Source: Muriicola marianensis (GTDB lineage: Bacteria > Bacteroidota > Bacteroidia > Flavobacteriales > Flavobacteriaceae). Taken from it: a DNA stretch of 64,000 nucleotides. How positions within the stretch are numbered: position 1 is the first letter of the stretch; every line of letters begins with the position of its first letter. The position numbers and the translations under genes are program-made. A model generated the notes under the pieces. The model was not told the DNA's origin. It saw only the letters and a program-made list of their open reading frames with translations, and made no database searches. Below, piece by piece: positions 47,737 through 56,189 of the stretch. The stretch is from positions 62,001 to 126,000 of the forward strand of contig NZ_BMFH01000002.1 of assembly GCF_014638095.1 (NCBI RefSeq). The letters are read 5' to 3'.

Positions 47737-50279
47737 AAACTGACCCTGAAGCTCGCATTGGGCGTAAGCCCCAGGGAAATACTCTCCACGGTTTCGACCT
47801 CATTCTGGTCGTTGAGACGATAATAGGTATTCAGGACATTTCTCTTTCCGAAGATATTGAGGACAGAGGCACCTGCTGTGGCCCTGACCCCCTTGCTGAG
47901 ATCGAAAGAATAGATGAGGGATGTATCTGCCCTGAGATAATCAGGTAGTCTGCTGCTGTTCGGACTCTCGTAATTGATCCGGTTTGGGAAAACCGAGATA
48001 TCAATGATGTTGGGACCCTCCTGGGGTTTGGTAAAGGGTTTGCCCGTCCGGTAATTCAGGCCAAAGCCCAATTTTAGGTCCCTGTAGTTGTAGGTTGCGG
48101 CCAGGGTAGCCGTATGGGTGATATCGAGGTTATTCGGGAATTCTGATGGAGTGATATCCTCAAAGAAGTAGGTATTCTTGTTGTAGGCGTAGCTCAACCA
48201 GCTACTGAAGCTGTTGTTCTTGTAGTTGACCAGGAATTCACCTCCCCTGATGGTATAGCTGCCGATTTCCCCATTGAACTGGTCTTCGTTCTGAAATCCC
48301 TGGGTTGAAGTACTGATCCCTGTAACTTCCTTGTAGAATCCTTCCAGGCTCAGGAACCAGCGATTCTTGTCGTAATTGAATCCCAGGGAGCCCTGTTTGC
48401 TCTTTGTGATAGGCAAGGTGTCCTCATCTGACAGGATCCATCGCCTTTTTTCGATGCCGAGGAAATTCTGTTCCAGGTCGATGATCTGATTGGTCACCTG
48501 GTTTTTGAATTCCCCCTGGATTTCGAACCTGAAATCGGGCAGGAGCATATAGCTCATATTGAGCCGGGGTTCCAGGATCACTTCCTCAAAAGTGTCAAGG
48601 TTCACCAGGTAGTTGAGCCGTGCGCCACCCAGGAAGTCGAATTTGCCGTCTTCAGACCCGTACTGGATCTCGCTGAACAAGGCGTGCGACCTAACTACTC
48701 CCTTGACGTTGCTCAGGAAAGGAGGCTGACTTACATTCGTGAAATTCGTGATCCCCACCTCGGTGAACTGATAGCCATTTCGGCTGCTTAGTTCTTCTGT
48801 GAAGTCGAATTTCGTATTGAGTTTAAAAGAGGACTCCAAAACCTGGTTGTTCTGGAAAAGGGATTGCTCTCCGTTACCCGTTACGTTCTGGGCATCGAGG
48901 TTATAGCGGGTGTAGTAGGTGATGACCTGACTTGAAAATCGATCTGTCCACCTGCTTGCCAGCCGGCCGCCAAAGGAAAAATTGGTTTGGTCCAGCAAAC
49001 TCTGGTCAGACCGTCCCGTGTCCCGGTTGCTTTCCAGATAGTCGAGGTTGTTGTTGATATAGATCGCGCTGACCCTCAGTTTGTGATCCTCATTGATATC
49101 GTACAGCAGTTTGCCTGTAAAGTCGTAGAAATAGAAATTCTCTTCCCGTTCTATGGCTTCATCGGCGCCCCCGCCTCCTTTAACTTCCGTATCCTGAAAA
49201 GCCCTGTCAAAAAACTGATTGTAAGTAGGAGTGTTGAGGAAATCAGTTACAGATCTGCGGCCGGAGATCTGAATAGCGAGTCGTTCAGAAAGCGGAATAT
49301 GCCCATAAACGTCCCCGCTGATCAGGTTAAATCCTCCTCCCCCTGAAATCCGATCCTGTATCTCATCACGGGTCTCCATGCTGATGATCCCGCTGACCCC
49401 GTCGCCATACTGGGCACTGGTACCGTTCTTGATGACGGTTACCTTTTCGGTCAGATAGGGGTTAAAGGCAGAAATGAGACCAAAGAAATGCCCCGACTGG
49501 TACATTTTGATCCCATCCCACAGGATGAGGTTCTGGTCGTTGGTCCCACCACGGATATTGATATCAGACACGGTCTCATCTATACTTTTGATTCCCGGCA
49601 GGGCCTGAACGGTCTGCAGGATATCGGGCTCAGACAAACCGGGAAGAATCCCGAAATCATCTGTGCTCAGGAGGATGCTGCCATCGGTTTCCCTCGAGAG
49701 CCCGGTGGTCAGGAACTGATACACTACTACCTCCTGCAACTCCTGATAACTAACGGCCATTAGCAGTGACGGGCAGTCGTTGCCTGCCAGGTCTGATGCC
49801 GTCACAAAGCGTGGCTTGAATCCCAGGAATCGAATACGCAGGGTGGCATCCCGCGGAAGATTGGTCAGGGTGAATTTTCCATCCATATCCGTGACGATAG
49901 CCACACTGCCCCCCAAAACCTCGACAGAGGCCCCGGGAATGGTATTCGCCCCGAAATTGTCATATACATAGCCGCAAACGTCTACCGTAGAGCGCTGCAC
50001 GATGCTGTAGTACCTGTCGGAGAGTTTCTCGATCCTCAACTGGGTCTCTTCCCGGATCGCATCGAGGATCAGGGTCAGTTCTGATACTGCGGGCGGACTG
50101 ACCTGAATATCCATCAGGTCCTCATCCACATAAGAAAATTTAACATTGAATTCCTGCTCCAGCCTTAACAGGTATGCGATCAGATCTACCCTGTTGTTAT
50201 CCTGGCCCAGACCTGAAGTATGGACTAAGAAAAGGACGGATAAACAAAAAAGGAAACTCTTAAGGCGCGTTATCTCCAT
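47733..50279 (-). CDS. TonB-dependent receptor with STN signalling domain (FecA-like)
   Basis: The 848-residue outer-membrane receptor has a signal peptide (residues 1-25) and an STN domain (about 33-95; LRLEQEFNVKFSYVDEDLMD). A carboxypeptidase-regulatory-like domain follows (VCGYVYDNFGANTIPGASVE to ~180), then the plug (DILQTVQALPGIKSIDETVS, DINIRGGTNDQNLILWDGI) and a beta-barrel ending NASFRVSF. STN-bearing receptors signal to a FecR anti-sigma factor when ligand binds. It overlaps fecR by 20 bases. The ligand is unknown. Confidence 0.9.
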   Translation of the reverse strand: MEITRLKSFLFCLSVLFLVHTSGLGQDNNRVDLIAYLLRLEQEFNVKFSYVDEDLMDIQVSPPAVSELTLILDAIREETQLRIEKLSDRYYSIVQRSTVDVCGYVYDNFGANTIPGASVEVLGGSVAIVTDMDGKFTLTNLPRDATLRIRFLGFKPRFVTASDLAGNDCPSLLMAVSYQELQEVVVYQFLTTGLSRETDGSILLSTDDFGILPGLSEPDILQTVQALPGIKSIDETVSDINIRGGTNDQNLILWDGIKMYQSGHFFGLISAFNPYLTEKVTVIKNGTSAQYGDGVSGIISMETRDEIQDRISGGGGFNLISGDVYGHIPLSERLAIQISGRRSVTDFLNTPTYNQFFDRAFQDTEVKGGGGADEAIEREENFYFYDFTGKLLYDINEDHKLRVSAIYINNNLDYLESNRDTGRSDQSLLDQTNFSFGGRLASRWTDRFSSQVITYYTRYNLDAQNVTGNGEQSLFQNNQVLESSFKLNTKFDFTEELSSRNGYQFTEVGITNFTNVSQPPFLSNVKGVVRSHALFSEIQYGSEDGKFDFLGGARLNYLVNLDTFEEVILEPRLNMSYMLLPDFRFEIQGEFKNQVTNQIIDLEQNFLGIEKRRWILSDEDTLPITKSKQGSLGFNYDKNRWFLSLEGFYKEVTGISTSTQGFQNEDQFNGEIGSYTIRGGEFLVNYKNNSFSSWLSYAYNKNTYFFEDITPSEFPNNLDITHTATLAATYNYRDLKLGFGLNYRTGKPFTKPQEGPNIIDISVFPNRINYESPNSSRLPDYLRADTSLIYSFDLSKGVRATAGASVLNIFGKRNVLNTYYRLNDQNEVETVESISLGLTPNASFRVSF

Positions 50280-51168
50280 AAAAGAGTACTTTGTTCCCCT
50301 CTAAGGTAAAGCTTATTTGAGAAGGAGTACTTATACTCTGTAACGCCAAATTCATATCTGTGTTGCTGAAAGTACCTGTAAAAAGTTCATCGAGGTCTAC
50401 GTTCCTGGTCTCCACCTTTATTTTGAACTGCCGTTCAAACTCCTTCAGGACGAAGGACAGGGGGATACTCCTGAAACTACTCTCATTGTTGACCCACGAC
50501 GGTTCAGTGGTCATCGGAGCCTGGGTATCTGTGATCCTTCCGTTAATGACCAGAAATGAACTTCCTGCGGGGAGTTTTTTCTGTGATCTGCTGTATTCAA
50601 CACTGACGAGACCCTCATAGCAGGTCACTTCAAAAAAGCCTTTTCTGCTCTTTACGTTGAATTGGGTCCCCAGTACACTCACGGCACCTGCTTCCGTATT
50701 CACGGTAAACTTTTCTCCTTTGGCCACCTTAAAAAAGGCTTCCCCATCAAGGTTGAGTTGCCGTTTATTCTCCCAATTTCTCTCGCTGTAGGACAGCTCA
50801 GAACCTGCATTGAGGATCACCTCCGAGGCATCGGGCAGAATGACCTCCGTGCGCTGAGCGTATTCGGCGGTAAAGGTCTCATCGAGGGTGGCAATGTAAA
50901 AGATAGAAGCTGCGATCAGCACGGTTACTGCGGCTGCGATCTGCATCAGGTAACGGGTCGGACGCATCCTGACCACTTTAGTCTCCTGTGGTTTTCTCGA
51001 TTTTAAATCAGCAAGGGCCCTGTCCATATCAAACGCGGGAGGCGTAAGGCCTTTGGAAGCCCTGGCGATCTTCTCATAGGAGGCGTACTCTTCAGTTTTC
51101 CTGAAGGCAGCCAGCTCCTCTTCGCTGAGTTCGTTATTAAGCCATTTGGCCAGGTAATTTTCCTGCAT
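50260..51168 (-). CDS. FecR-type anti-sigma factor
   Basis: The 302-residue protein has a cytoplasmic N-terminus with LAKWLNNELSEEELAAF, a membrane segment at about 73-95 (MQIAAAVTVLIAASIFYIAT) and the periplasmic FecR domain (103-195; AGSELSYSERNWENKRQLNL, GEAFFKVAKGEKFTVNTEAG, VLGTQFNVK). A C-terminal DUF4974 domain follows (about 235-300). In this family the N-terminus binds the sigma factor and the periplasmic part senses the receptor's STN domain. It overlaps the receptor gene, and its promoter region carries the 12-base motif discussed in the findings. Confidence 0.92.
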   Translation of the reverse strand: MQENYLAKWLNNELSEEELAAFRKTEEYASYEKIARASKGLTPPAFDMDRALADLKSRKPQETKVVRMRPTRYLMQIAAAVTVLIAASIFYIATLDETFTAEYAQRTEVILPDASEVILNAGSELSYSERNWENKRQLNLDGEAFFKVAKGEKFTVNTEAGAVSVLGTQFNVKSRKGFFEVTCYEGLVSVEYSRSQKKLPAGSSFLVINGRITDTQAPMTTEPSWVNNESSFRSIPLSFVLKEFERQFKIKVETRNVDLDELFTGTFSNTDMNLALQSISTPSQISFTLEGNKVLFYGDNAP

Positions 51169-51207
51169 GATTTCTAAACTTTACTCCTATATAACATTTC
51201 ACAAAAC

Positions 51208-51219
51208 AAAAACCCTACC
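51208..51219 (-). promoter_or_regulatory. Candidate ECF-sigma -35 motif before fecR
   Basis: On the minus strand it reads GGTAGGGTTTTT, identical to a site before the divergent lipoprotein gene (51842-51853). It ends 39 bases before the fecR start codon. The placement suits a promoter element read by the ECF sigma factor encoded next door. Confidence 0.5.
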
Positions 51220-51238
51220 GTTGGTCGATACTTTTTTT

Positions 51239-51265
51239 CTCACTCCCCGTAAAACCCGGGGTGAG
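51239..51265. repeat. Hairpin between sigma factor gene and fecR
   Basis: CTCA and CCCCG pair with CGGGG and TGAG around a 7-base loop, with a 2-base bulge. In the minus-strand reading it is followed by As and not Ts, so it is not a standard terminator for the sigma gene. It may be an RNA structure or a weak end signal. Confidence 0.35.
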
Positions 51266-51278
51266 CGCATGTAACAAT

Positions 51279-51779
51279 TTAGATTCCATCGATCTGTTCC
51301 CTAAGGGTTTTCAGGGCCAGGTGCATCCGCTTTTCGATCGCCTTGACACTTACCCCTTCCATCTCTGCGATCTCCGCATATTTTTTCCCGTCTATCCTGT
51401 TCAGCAGAAATACCGTTCTCTGATTCTCCGGCAGGCTGTCCAGGGCCCTGTCCAGTTTTTCTTTGAACTCTTTCTCTTCCATCAGGTAGTCCGGGGATTC
51501 GGGATTGGGACTGATCCTGACGTTCGAAGCGTAATTCAGTCTCACCTTCTCCGCCTTCAATACATTGAGGTATAGATTATTGGCCACTTTGTAGACAAAT
51601 GCCTTGGCCTTATCCGGGGCTACCTTGGCACAATTCTCCCACAGCTTCACAAAAGCCTCTTGCACAGCATCATAGGCTTTCTCCTCGTTGCCGTATTTAT
51701 AATATATGTAATTAAAGATCGTTTTAGAATTGGACTTGAAGATGGTATTAAAAACCTGTTCTTCACAAACATTATCCAT
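51279..51779 (-). CDS. RNA polymerase sigma factor, ECF subfamily (FecI-like)
   Basis: The 166-residue protein has sigma region 2 (IFNYIYYKYGNEEKAYDAVQ, EAFVKLWENC) and region 4 (LDSLPENQRTVFLLNRIDGK, YAEIAEMEGVSVKAIEKRM). This is the usual two-domain ECF layout of Bacteroidetes FecI-type factors. It should direct polymerase to promoters of the adjacent receptor operon when FecR releases it. A 110-base gap separates it from fecR, so it is probably transcribed on its own from a housekeeping promoter. Confidence 0.93.
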   Translation of the reverse strand: MDNVCEEQVFNTIFKSNSKTIFNYIYYKYGNEEKAYDAVQEAFVKLWENCAKVAPDKAKAFVYKVANNLYLNVLKAEKVRLNYASNVRISPNPESPDYLMEEKEFKEKLDRALDSLPENQRTVFLLNRIDGKKYAEIAEMEGVSVKAIEKRMHLALKTLREQIDGI

Positions 51780-51811
51780 AAGGTGTTGTTGCGTTATTGA
51801 TCGGTGTCATT

Positions 51812-51819
51812 CAAAGATA
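51812..51819 (-). promoter_or_regulatory. -7 box of the ECF sigma gene
   Basis: The minus strand reads TATCTTTG, a full housekeeping -7 match, 33 bases before the sigma start. The -33 position, 19 bases further up, reads CTG (one base off TTG). Confidence 0.45.
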
Positions 51820-51841
51820 TTTTAAAAAAAATTAAAAACAG

Positions 51842-51853
51842 GGTAGGGTTTTT
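51842..51853 (+). promoter_or_regulatory. Candidate ECF-sigma -35 motif before the repeat lipoprotein gene
   Basis: It reads GGTAGGGTTTTT, an exact 12-base match to the site before fecR. It lies 52 bases before the lipoprotein start at 51906, between it and the divergent sigma gene. Confidence 0.5.
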
Positions 51854-51905
51854 CCTTTCAGATCTGTTTTATCTCTGTACGAACAACAAAAAAATCCAAA
51901 TCGTT

Positions 51906-53675
51906 ATGAAAAATGTATTCAAGTATTCAGTGTTCTCCCTGCTGTTTATGGCGACACTGATGGTGACATCCTGCCAGGATGAGTTTGAGGAACTTCCCGG
52001 GCCGGATGAGCAACAGACCATTATGGCCAGTTCCTCAACGGCACGGTTGATTGAGAGGACCTCTGCCAATGACGGGTCCTTTGACAATATCGTGGACGGC
52101 GCCAGCTGTTTTGCACTGGATTTTCCCTATACCGTTGAGGTGAACGGAATTGAGATCACGATCGATTCCCGTGAAGACCTCCAGGTCATTGAAGAGATCT
52201 TTGATGCCATCGACACCGACGTGGATGTGTTGGAAATCATTTTCCCTGTTACGATCACATTTAGTGATTACACTAAGATCACGATCAACAACAGGGAGGA
52301 ACTAATGGCCCTTGCAGAGGAATGTCTTGAAGGAGGTGCTGATGACGATATCGAATGTATAGATTTCGTATATCCGATCACCCTGTTCACTTTTGACATC
52401 AATGAGCAGCAGACCGGAAGCGTTACCGTGAATAACGACGAAGAATTGAGACTGTTCTTCAAAGGTCTTGATGAGAATGACCTGATCAGCATCGATTTCC
52501 CGGTGACCCTCAAATTGTATGACGGTACAGAGGTGGTTGTGAACAGTAATGCCGAGTTGGCAGCTGCCATTGAGAATGCCAAGGATGCTTGCGACGAGGA
52601 TGATGACAATGACTACAATGACGACGATTTCACCCTGGAGAGGTTCAATAATCTCATTACAGAATGCCCATGGCTGGTCAGGGAAGTACAAAGAGATGCC
52701 ATCAGTCAGACCGATCAGTACTTCGAGTACCTGATGAACTTTACGGAGGATGGAGCTGTTACGGTCAAGGATCGCGCCGGAAATGTGTTGAACGGGTTCT
52801 GGAGTACCCGCATCACCGACCGTGGAGTCCTGTTGAACCTGGAGTTCGATTTCCTGGTCGACTTTAACCTGGAGTGGTTCGTATACGAAATAGAGCCCGG
52901 AAAGATCAAATTGTACGCCGAAGGAGGCAACAAGATCATCCTGAAATCTGTTTGCGATGTCTTTAATGACGATCCGAACACGCTACGTGAGATTCTTAGG
53001 GAATGTGCGTGGGTGATCAAGAAAGTACTCCTCAATGGTGATGAGATCGAACGACTGATTGGATATGAGTTCAAGTTCATGGCTGAAGGTGTGGTAACCT
53101 TAAGCAACGGGATCAACGTCTCAGAGGGATCGTGGGTGATCACGACCAACGCCCAGGGCAGGCTGGTACTGGCCCTTGAATTCGGAAATGAGCCTTCGCT
53201 GAACTTCGAATGGTTGTTGAGCGACCTCAGGAACGACAGGTTGAAATTCAATATAGAAGGCACTGCCTATGAGCTTATAGTACAGAGGGTGTGCGATGAC
53301 GATCCTGCAAATGTTGACGGTGATGTACTGGAGATCCGAAATGTGATGATGGGCGGTGAATGGATGGTAGCCCATTACAGTGAAGGTGAGGTGGATCAAA
53401 CCCAGAATTTCATGCCCTATACCTTTGTCTTCGGAGCAGAGCATGTGATGAGCATTACGCTCGGACAGACCGGAACGACTCAGCCCGGTATCTGGAGAGT
53501 TCTGCGCAACAGCGACGGTAAACTCAAGGTTTACCTGAATGCAGGGATAGAAGGGGAACTCGCCGACCTGACTGACGACTGGGACTTTGTGTCTATGACC
53601 AGCAACAGGATCGAGCTGAAGAGCTATAGCGATACCAATGCAAGTTATGACGTGCTTGTTTTTGAAAAACCATAA
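51906..53675 (+). CDS. Large repeat lipoprotein, divergent from the ECF sigma gene
   Basis: The 589-residue protein starts at ATG 51906 with a lipoprotein signal (MKNVFKYSVFSLLFMATLMV, cysteine 23); a frame opens at 51804, but the added 34 residues would bury the signal. Residues 68-102, 107-141, 149-190 and 192-229 are four short repeats of the form (I/L)DFPVT..., a central ...VN(N/S)..EL. An Asp-rich linker (229-241) follows. Residues ~253-350, 366-463 and 484-587 are three copies of a ~100-residue domain with CPW/CAW/EW, a G-x-W and ...LEFxxxxxxNLEW segments, like a lipocalin-type beta barrel. No family is recognised. It is probably exposed in the envelope. A terminator follows. Confidence 0.8.
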   Translation: MKNVFKYSVFSLLFMATLMVTSCQDEFEELPGPDEQQTIMASSSTARLIERTSANDGSFDNIVDGASCFALDFPYTVEVNGIEITIDSREDLQVIEEIFDAIDTDVDVLEIIFPVTITFSDYTKITINNREELMALAEECLEGGADDDIECIDFVYPITLFTFDINEQQTGSVTVNNDEELRLFFKGLDENDLISIDFPVTLKLYDGTEVVVNSNAELAAAIENAKDACDEDDDNDYNDDDFTLERFNNLITECPWLVREVQRDAISQTDQYFEYLMNFTEDGAVTVKDRAGNVLNGFWSTRITDRGVLLNLEFDFLVDFNLEWFVYEIEPGKIKLYAEGGNKIILKSVCDVFNDDPNTLREILRECAWVIKKVLLNGDEIERLIGYEFKFMAEGVVTLSNGINVSEGSWVITTNAQGRLVLALEFGNEPSLNFEWLLSDLRNDRLKFNIEGTAYELIVQRVCDDDPANVDGDVLEIRNVMMGGEWMVAHYSEGEVDQTQNFMPYTFVFGAEHVMSITLGQTGTTQPGIWRVLRNSDGKLKVYLNAGIEGELADLTDDWDFVSMTSNRIELKSYSDTNASYDVLVFEKP

Positions 53676-53704
53676 GCACACCTTTTTTGCCCCATGTGTT
53701 GATA

Positions 53705-53737
53705 AAAGGGCTGCTCCTCCGGGAAGCGGCCCTTTTT
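53705..53737 (+). terminator. Intrinsic terminator after the repeat lipoprotein gene
   Basis: AAAGGGCTGCT pairs with AGCGGCCCTTT (one G-U pair) around a 9-base loop and is followed by five Ts. It lies 29 bases after the gene's stop. Confidence 0.85.
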
Positions 53738-53783
53738 CTTTGGATTTTAGGGTAGGGAACTTCTCTGATCCCGTTCCAATTGT

Positions 53784-53791
53784 TAAATTTG
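53784..53791 (+). promoter_or_regulatory. -7 box of the ffh promoter
   Basis: TAAATTTG, a full match, lies 24 bases before the ffh ATG at 53816. No good TTG lies at the usual distance. Confidence 0.45.
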
Positions 53792-53815
53792 CATTCCTCT
53801 AAAGGTAAAGCAGAT

Positions 53816-55147
53816 ATGTTCGACAATTTAAGCGAGAAACTGGATAAGGCCCTGCATGTCCTGAAAGGGCATGGGCAGATCACTGAGATCAATGTGGCTG
53901 AGACCACCAAGGAAGTGAGAAGGGCGTTGCTCGATGCGGATGTCAACTTCAAGATAGCCAAGGAATTTACGAATAAGGTCAGGGACAAAGCCCTGGGCCA
54001 GAACGTGCTGACCACCCTCCAGCCCGGTCAGTTGATGGTGAAGATCGTCAAGGACGAGCTTACTGAGCTTATGGGCGGAGATGCTGCGGGTATCGACCTG
54101 TCCGGGAATCCTTCCGTGATCCTGATGTCGGGATTACAGGGATCCGGAAAAACCACGTTCTCCGGAAAGCTGGCACATTACCTCAAGACCAAGAAGAACA
54201 AGTACCCTCTGCTGGTGGCTTGCGACGTCTACAGGCCTGCGGCTATAGACCAGTTGCACGTGGTAGGGGAGCAGATTGGTGTACCCGTTTTTTCAGATAA
54301 GGAAAATTCCGATCCGGTTGCACTTGCCAAGGCGGGGATCGCCCATGCCAAGGCCAATGGCCAGAACGTGGTCATCATAGATACCGCGGGTAGGCTCGCT
54401 GTTGATGAACGCATGATGACCGAGATCTCCCAGATCAGGGATGCCGTACAACCACAGGAGACCCTTTTCGTAGTGGATGCGATGACGGGGCAGGATGCAG
54501 TCAATACGGCCAAATCCTTCAACGATGTTCTCAACTTTGATGGGGTTATCCTCACTAAACTCGATGGAGATACACGGGGTGGGGCAGCGATCTCGATCAG
54601 GTCCGTAGTCAACAAACCCATCAAGTTCATTGGTACGGGTGAAAAAATGGATGCCCTGGACGTATTCCATCCGGACAGGATGGCGGATCGTATCCTTGGG
54701 ATGGGAGACGTTATCTCACTGGTGGAAAGGGCACAGGAGCAATTCGATGAGGAAGAGGCCAGGAAGATACAGAAGAAGATCGCGAAGAACACTTTTGGTT
54801 TCGACGACTTCCTCAAACAGATCCAGCAGATCAAGAAGATGGGAAGCATGAAGGACCTGATGGGGATGATTCCCGGTGCCGGAAAGGCTCTGAAAGGTCT
54901 TGATATTGACGATGATGCCTTTAAACATGTGGAGGCTATCATCCATTCCATGACCCCGGAAGAACGGTCCAATCCGTCCATACTCGATGCCAGCAGGAAA
55001 AAACGTATCGCAAAAGGCAGCGGACGCAACGTACAGGAGGTGAACCAGCTGCTGAAGCAGTTCAACCAGATGGGCAAAATGATGAAGATGATGCAGGGCG
55101 GAGGCAGCAAAAAGATGATGCAGATGATGGGTGGCCTGAGGGGATAG
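53816..55147 (+). CDS. ffh: Signal recognition particle protein Ffh
   Basis: The 443-residue GTPase has the N domain (MFDNLSEKLDKALHVLKGHG), the GTPase G1 GLQGSGKTTFSGKLAHYLK, DTAGRLAVDERMM and TKLDGDTRGGAA, and a Met-rich M domain (QMGKMMKMMQGGGSKKMMQM). It targets nascent membrane proteins to SecY with 4.5S RNA and FtsY. The start at 53816 gives the family N-terminus; 12 extra codons upstream run through the promoter and are rejected. Confidence 0.96.
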   Translation: MFDNLSEKLDKALHVLKGHGQITEINVAETTKEVRRALLDADVNFKIAKEFTNKVRDKALGQNVLTTLQPGQLMVKIVKDELTELMGGDAAGIDLSGNPSVILMSGLQGSGKTTFSGKLAHYLKTKKNKYPLLVACDVYRPAAIDQLHVVGEQIGVPVFSDKENSDPVALAKAGIAHAKANGQNVVIIDTAGRLAVDERMMTEISQIRDAVQPQETLFVVDAMTGQDAVNTAKSFNDVLNFDGVILTKLDGDTRGGAAISIRSVVNKPIKFIGTGEKMDALDVFHPDRMADRILGMGDVISLVERAQEQFDEEEARKIQKKIAKNTFGFDDFLKQIQQIKKMGSMKDLMGMIPGAGKALKGLDIDDDAFKHVEAIIHSMTPEERSNPSILDASRKKRIAKGSGRNVQEVNQLLKQFNQMGKMMKMMQGGGSKKMMQMMGGLRG

Positions 55148-55211
55148 ACCTATAAAATCCCATAGTATTCCGGGTTTCTCTGGATAGTCAATAAATTCGA
55201 AAACAAATAAT

Positions 55212-56096
55212 ATGGTCATTCTAGACGGCAAAAAGATCTCAAATCAGATCAAGGATGAGATAGCCTTAGAGGTCTCCGAAATGAAACAAAGGGGTGAAAA
55301 AGTACCTCATCTTGCAGCCGTCCTGGTGGGTAATGACGGGGCCAGCCTTACTTATGTCGGCAGCAAGGTAAGATCCTGCAAGCGGATCGGTTTCGAATCC
55401 ACCCTGAAGCACCTGCCCGAAGAGACCACGGAAGAAGAATTACTGCAGCTTGTCAGCGACCTGAATGAGGACCCTGAGATAGACGGGTACATCGTACAGC
55501 TTCCGCTACCCAAGCACATAGATGAACAAAAGGTCCTGATGGCCGTGCATCCCGACAAGGATGTAGATGGTTTTCACCCCACCAATTTCGGGAAGATGGC
55601 CCTCGATATGGAGACCTTTATCTCCGCCACTCCCTACGGAATTATGGAGCTGCTCAGGCGTTACGAGGTGGAGACCGAAGGCAAACACGCCGTGATCATC
55701 GGACGAAGCCATATCGTGGGAAGGCCCATCAGCATACTCATGAGCCAGAAGGGGAAGGCTGCCAATGCCACCGTCACCCTTTGCCACAGCAGAACGAAAA
55801 ATATTGCAGAACTTACCCTCCAGGCCGATATCGTGGTCTCAGCCCTGGGGGTACCCCATTTCCTAAAAGCAGATATGGTCAAGCCCGGTGCCGTGATCAT
55901 CGATGTCGGGATCACCCGCGTGGAGGATGAAACCAAAGAAAAGGGATATTATATCACCGGAGATGTGGATTTCGATAAGGTAAAGGAAAAAGCTTCCTAT
56001 ATAACTCCTGTTCCCGGGGGAGTGGGTCCCATGACCATAGCTATGCTGTTAAAGAATACGCTGCTTGCCAGGGAACGCCACAGGGCAAAGGCCTGA
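55212..56096 (+). CDS. folD: Methylenetetrahydrofolate dehydrogenase/cyclohydrolase FolD
   Basis: The 294-residue enzyme interconverts methylene-, methenyl- and formyl-THF. It has VGNDGASLTYVGSKVRSCKR (active-site Tyr and Lys), DGYIVQLPLPKHIDEQK, HPDKDVDGFHPTNFGKM, the NADP loop VIIGRSHIVGRPISILM and the end TPVPGGVGPMTIAML. It lies 64 bases downstream of ffh without an obvious terminator between, so read-through is likely. Confidence 0.96.
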   Translation: MVILDGKKISNQIKDEIALEVSEMKQRGEKVPHLAAVLVGNDGASLTYVGSKVRSCKRIGFESTLKHLPEETTEEELLQLVSDLNEDPEIDGYIVQLPLPKHIDEQKVLMAVHPDKDVDGFHPTNFGKMALDMETFISATPYGIMELLRRYEVETEGKHAVIIGRSHIVGRPISILMSQKGKAANATVTLCHSRTKNIAELTLQADIVVSALGVPHFLKADMVKPGAVIIDVGITRVEDETKEKGYYITGDVDFDKVKEKASYITPVPGGVGPMTIAMLLKNTLLARERHRAKA

Positions 56097-56121
56097 TAGG
56101 GTCACATCTTTTTACGTCTGA

Positions 56122-56165
56122 ATTTGACTCAAAATTGTAACATTTCTGCCCTTTGAGAGTCAAAT
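56122..56165. repeat. Long-spaced inverted repeat before the M13 peptidase gene
   Basis: ATTTGACTC (56122-56130) and its exact complement GAGTCAAAT (56157-56165) are 26 bases apart, 24 bases before the next ATG. The span includes the expected promoter zone, so it may be an operator; the partial -7 GCCCTTTG lies in the spacer. Confidence 0.4.
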
Positions 56166-56189
56166 GGTAACGAACTAAAACACTGTATT

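Noticed and set aside
51804-51905. N-terminal extension of the repeat lipoprotein
   Set aside because: It would bury a clear lipoprotein signal and overlap the candidate promoter motif.
53749-53757. GGGTAGGG before ffh as a third ECF motif
   Set aside because: It lacks the T run and ffh already has a housekeeping -7 box.
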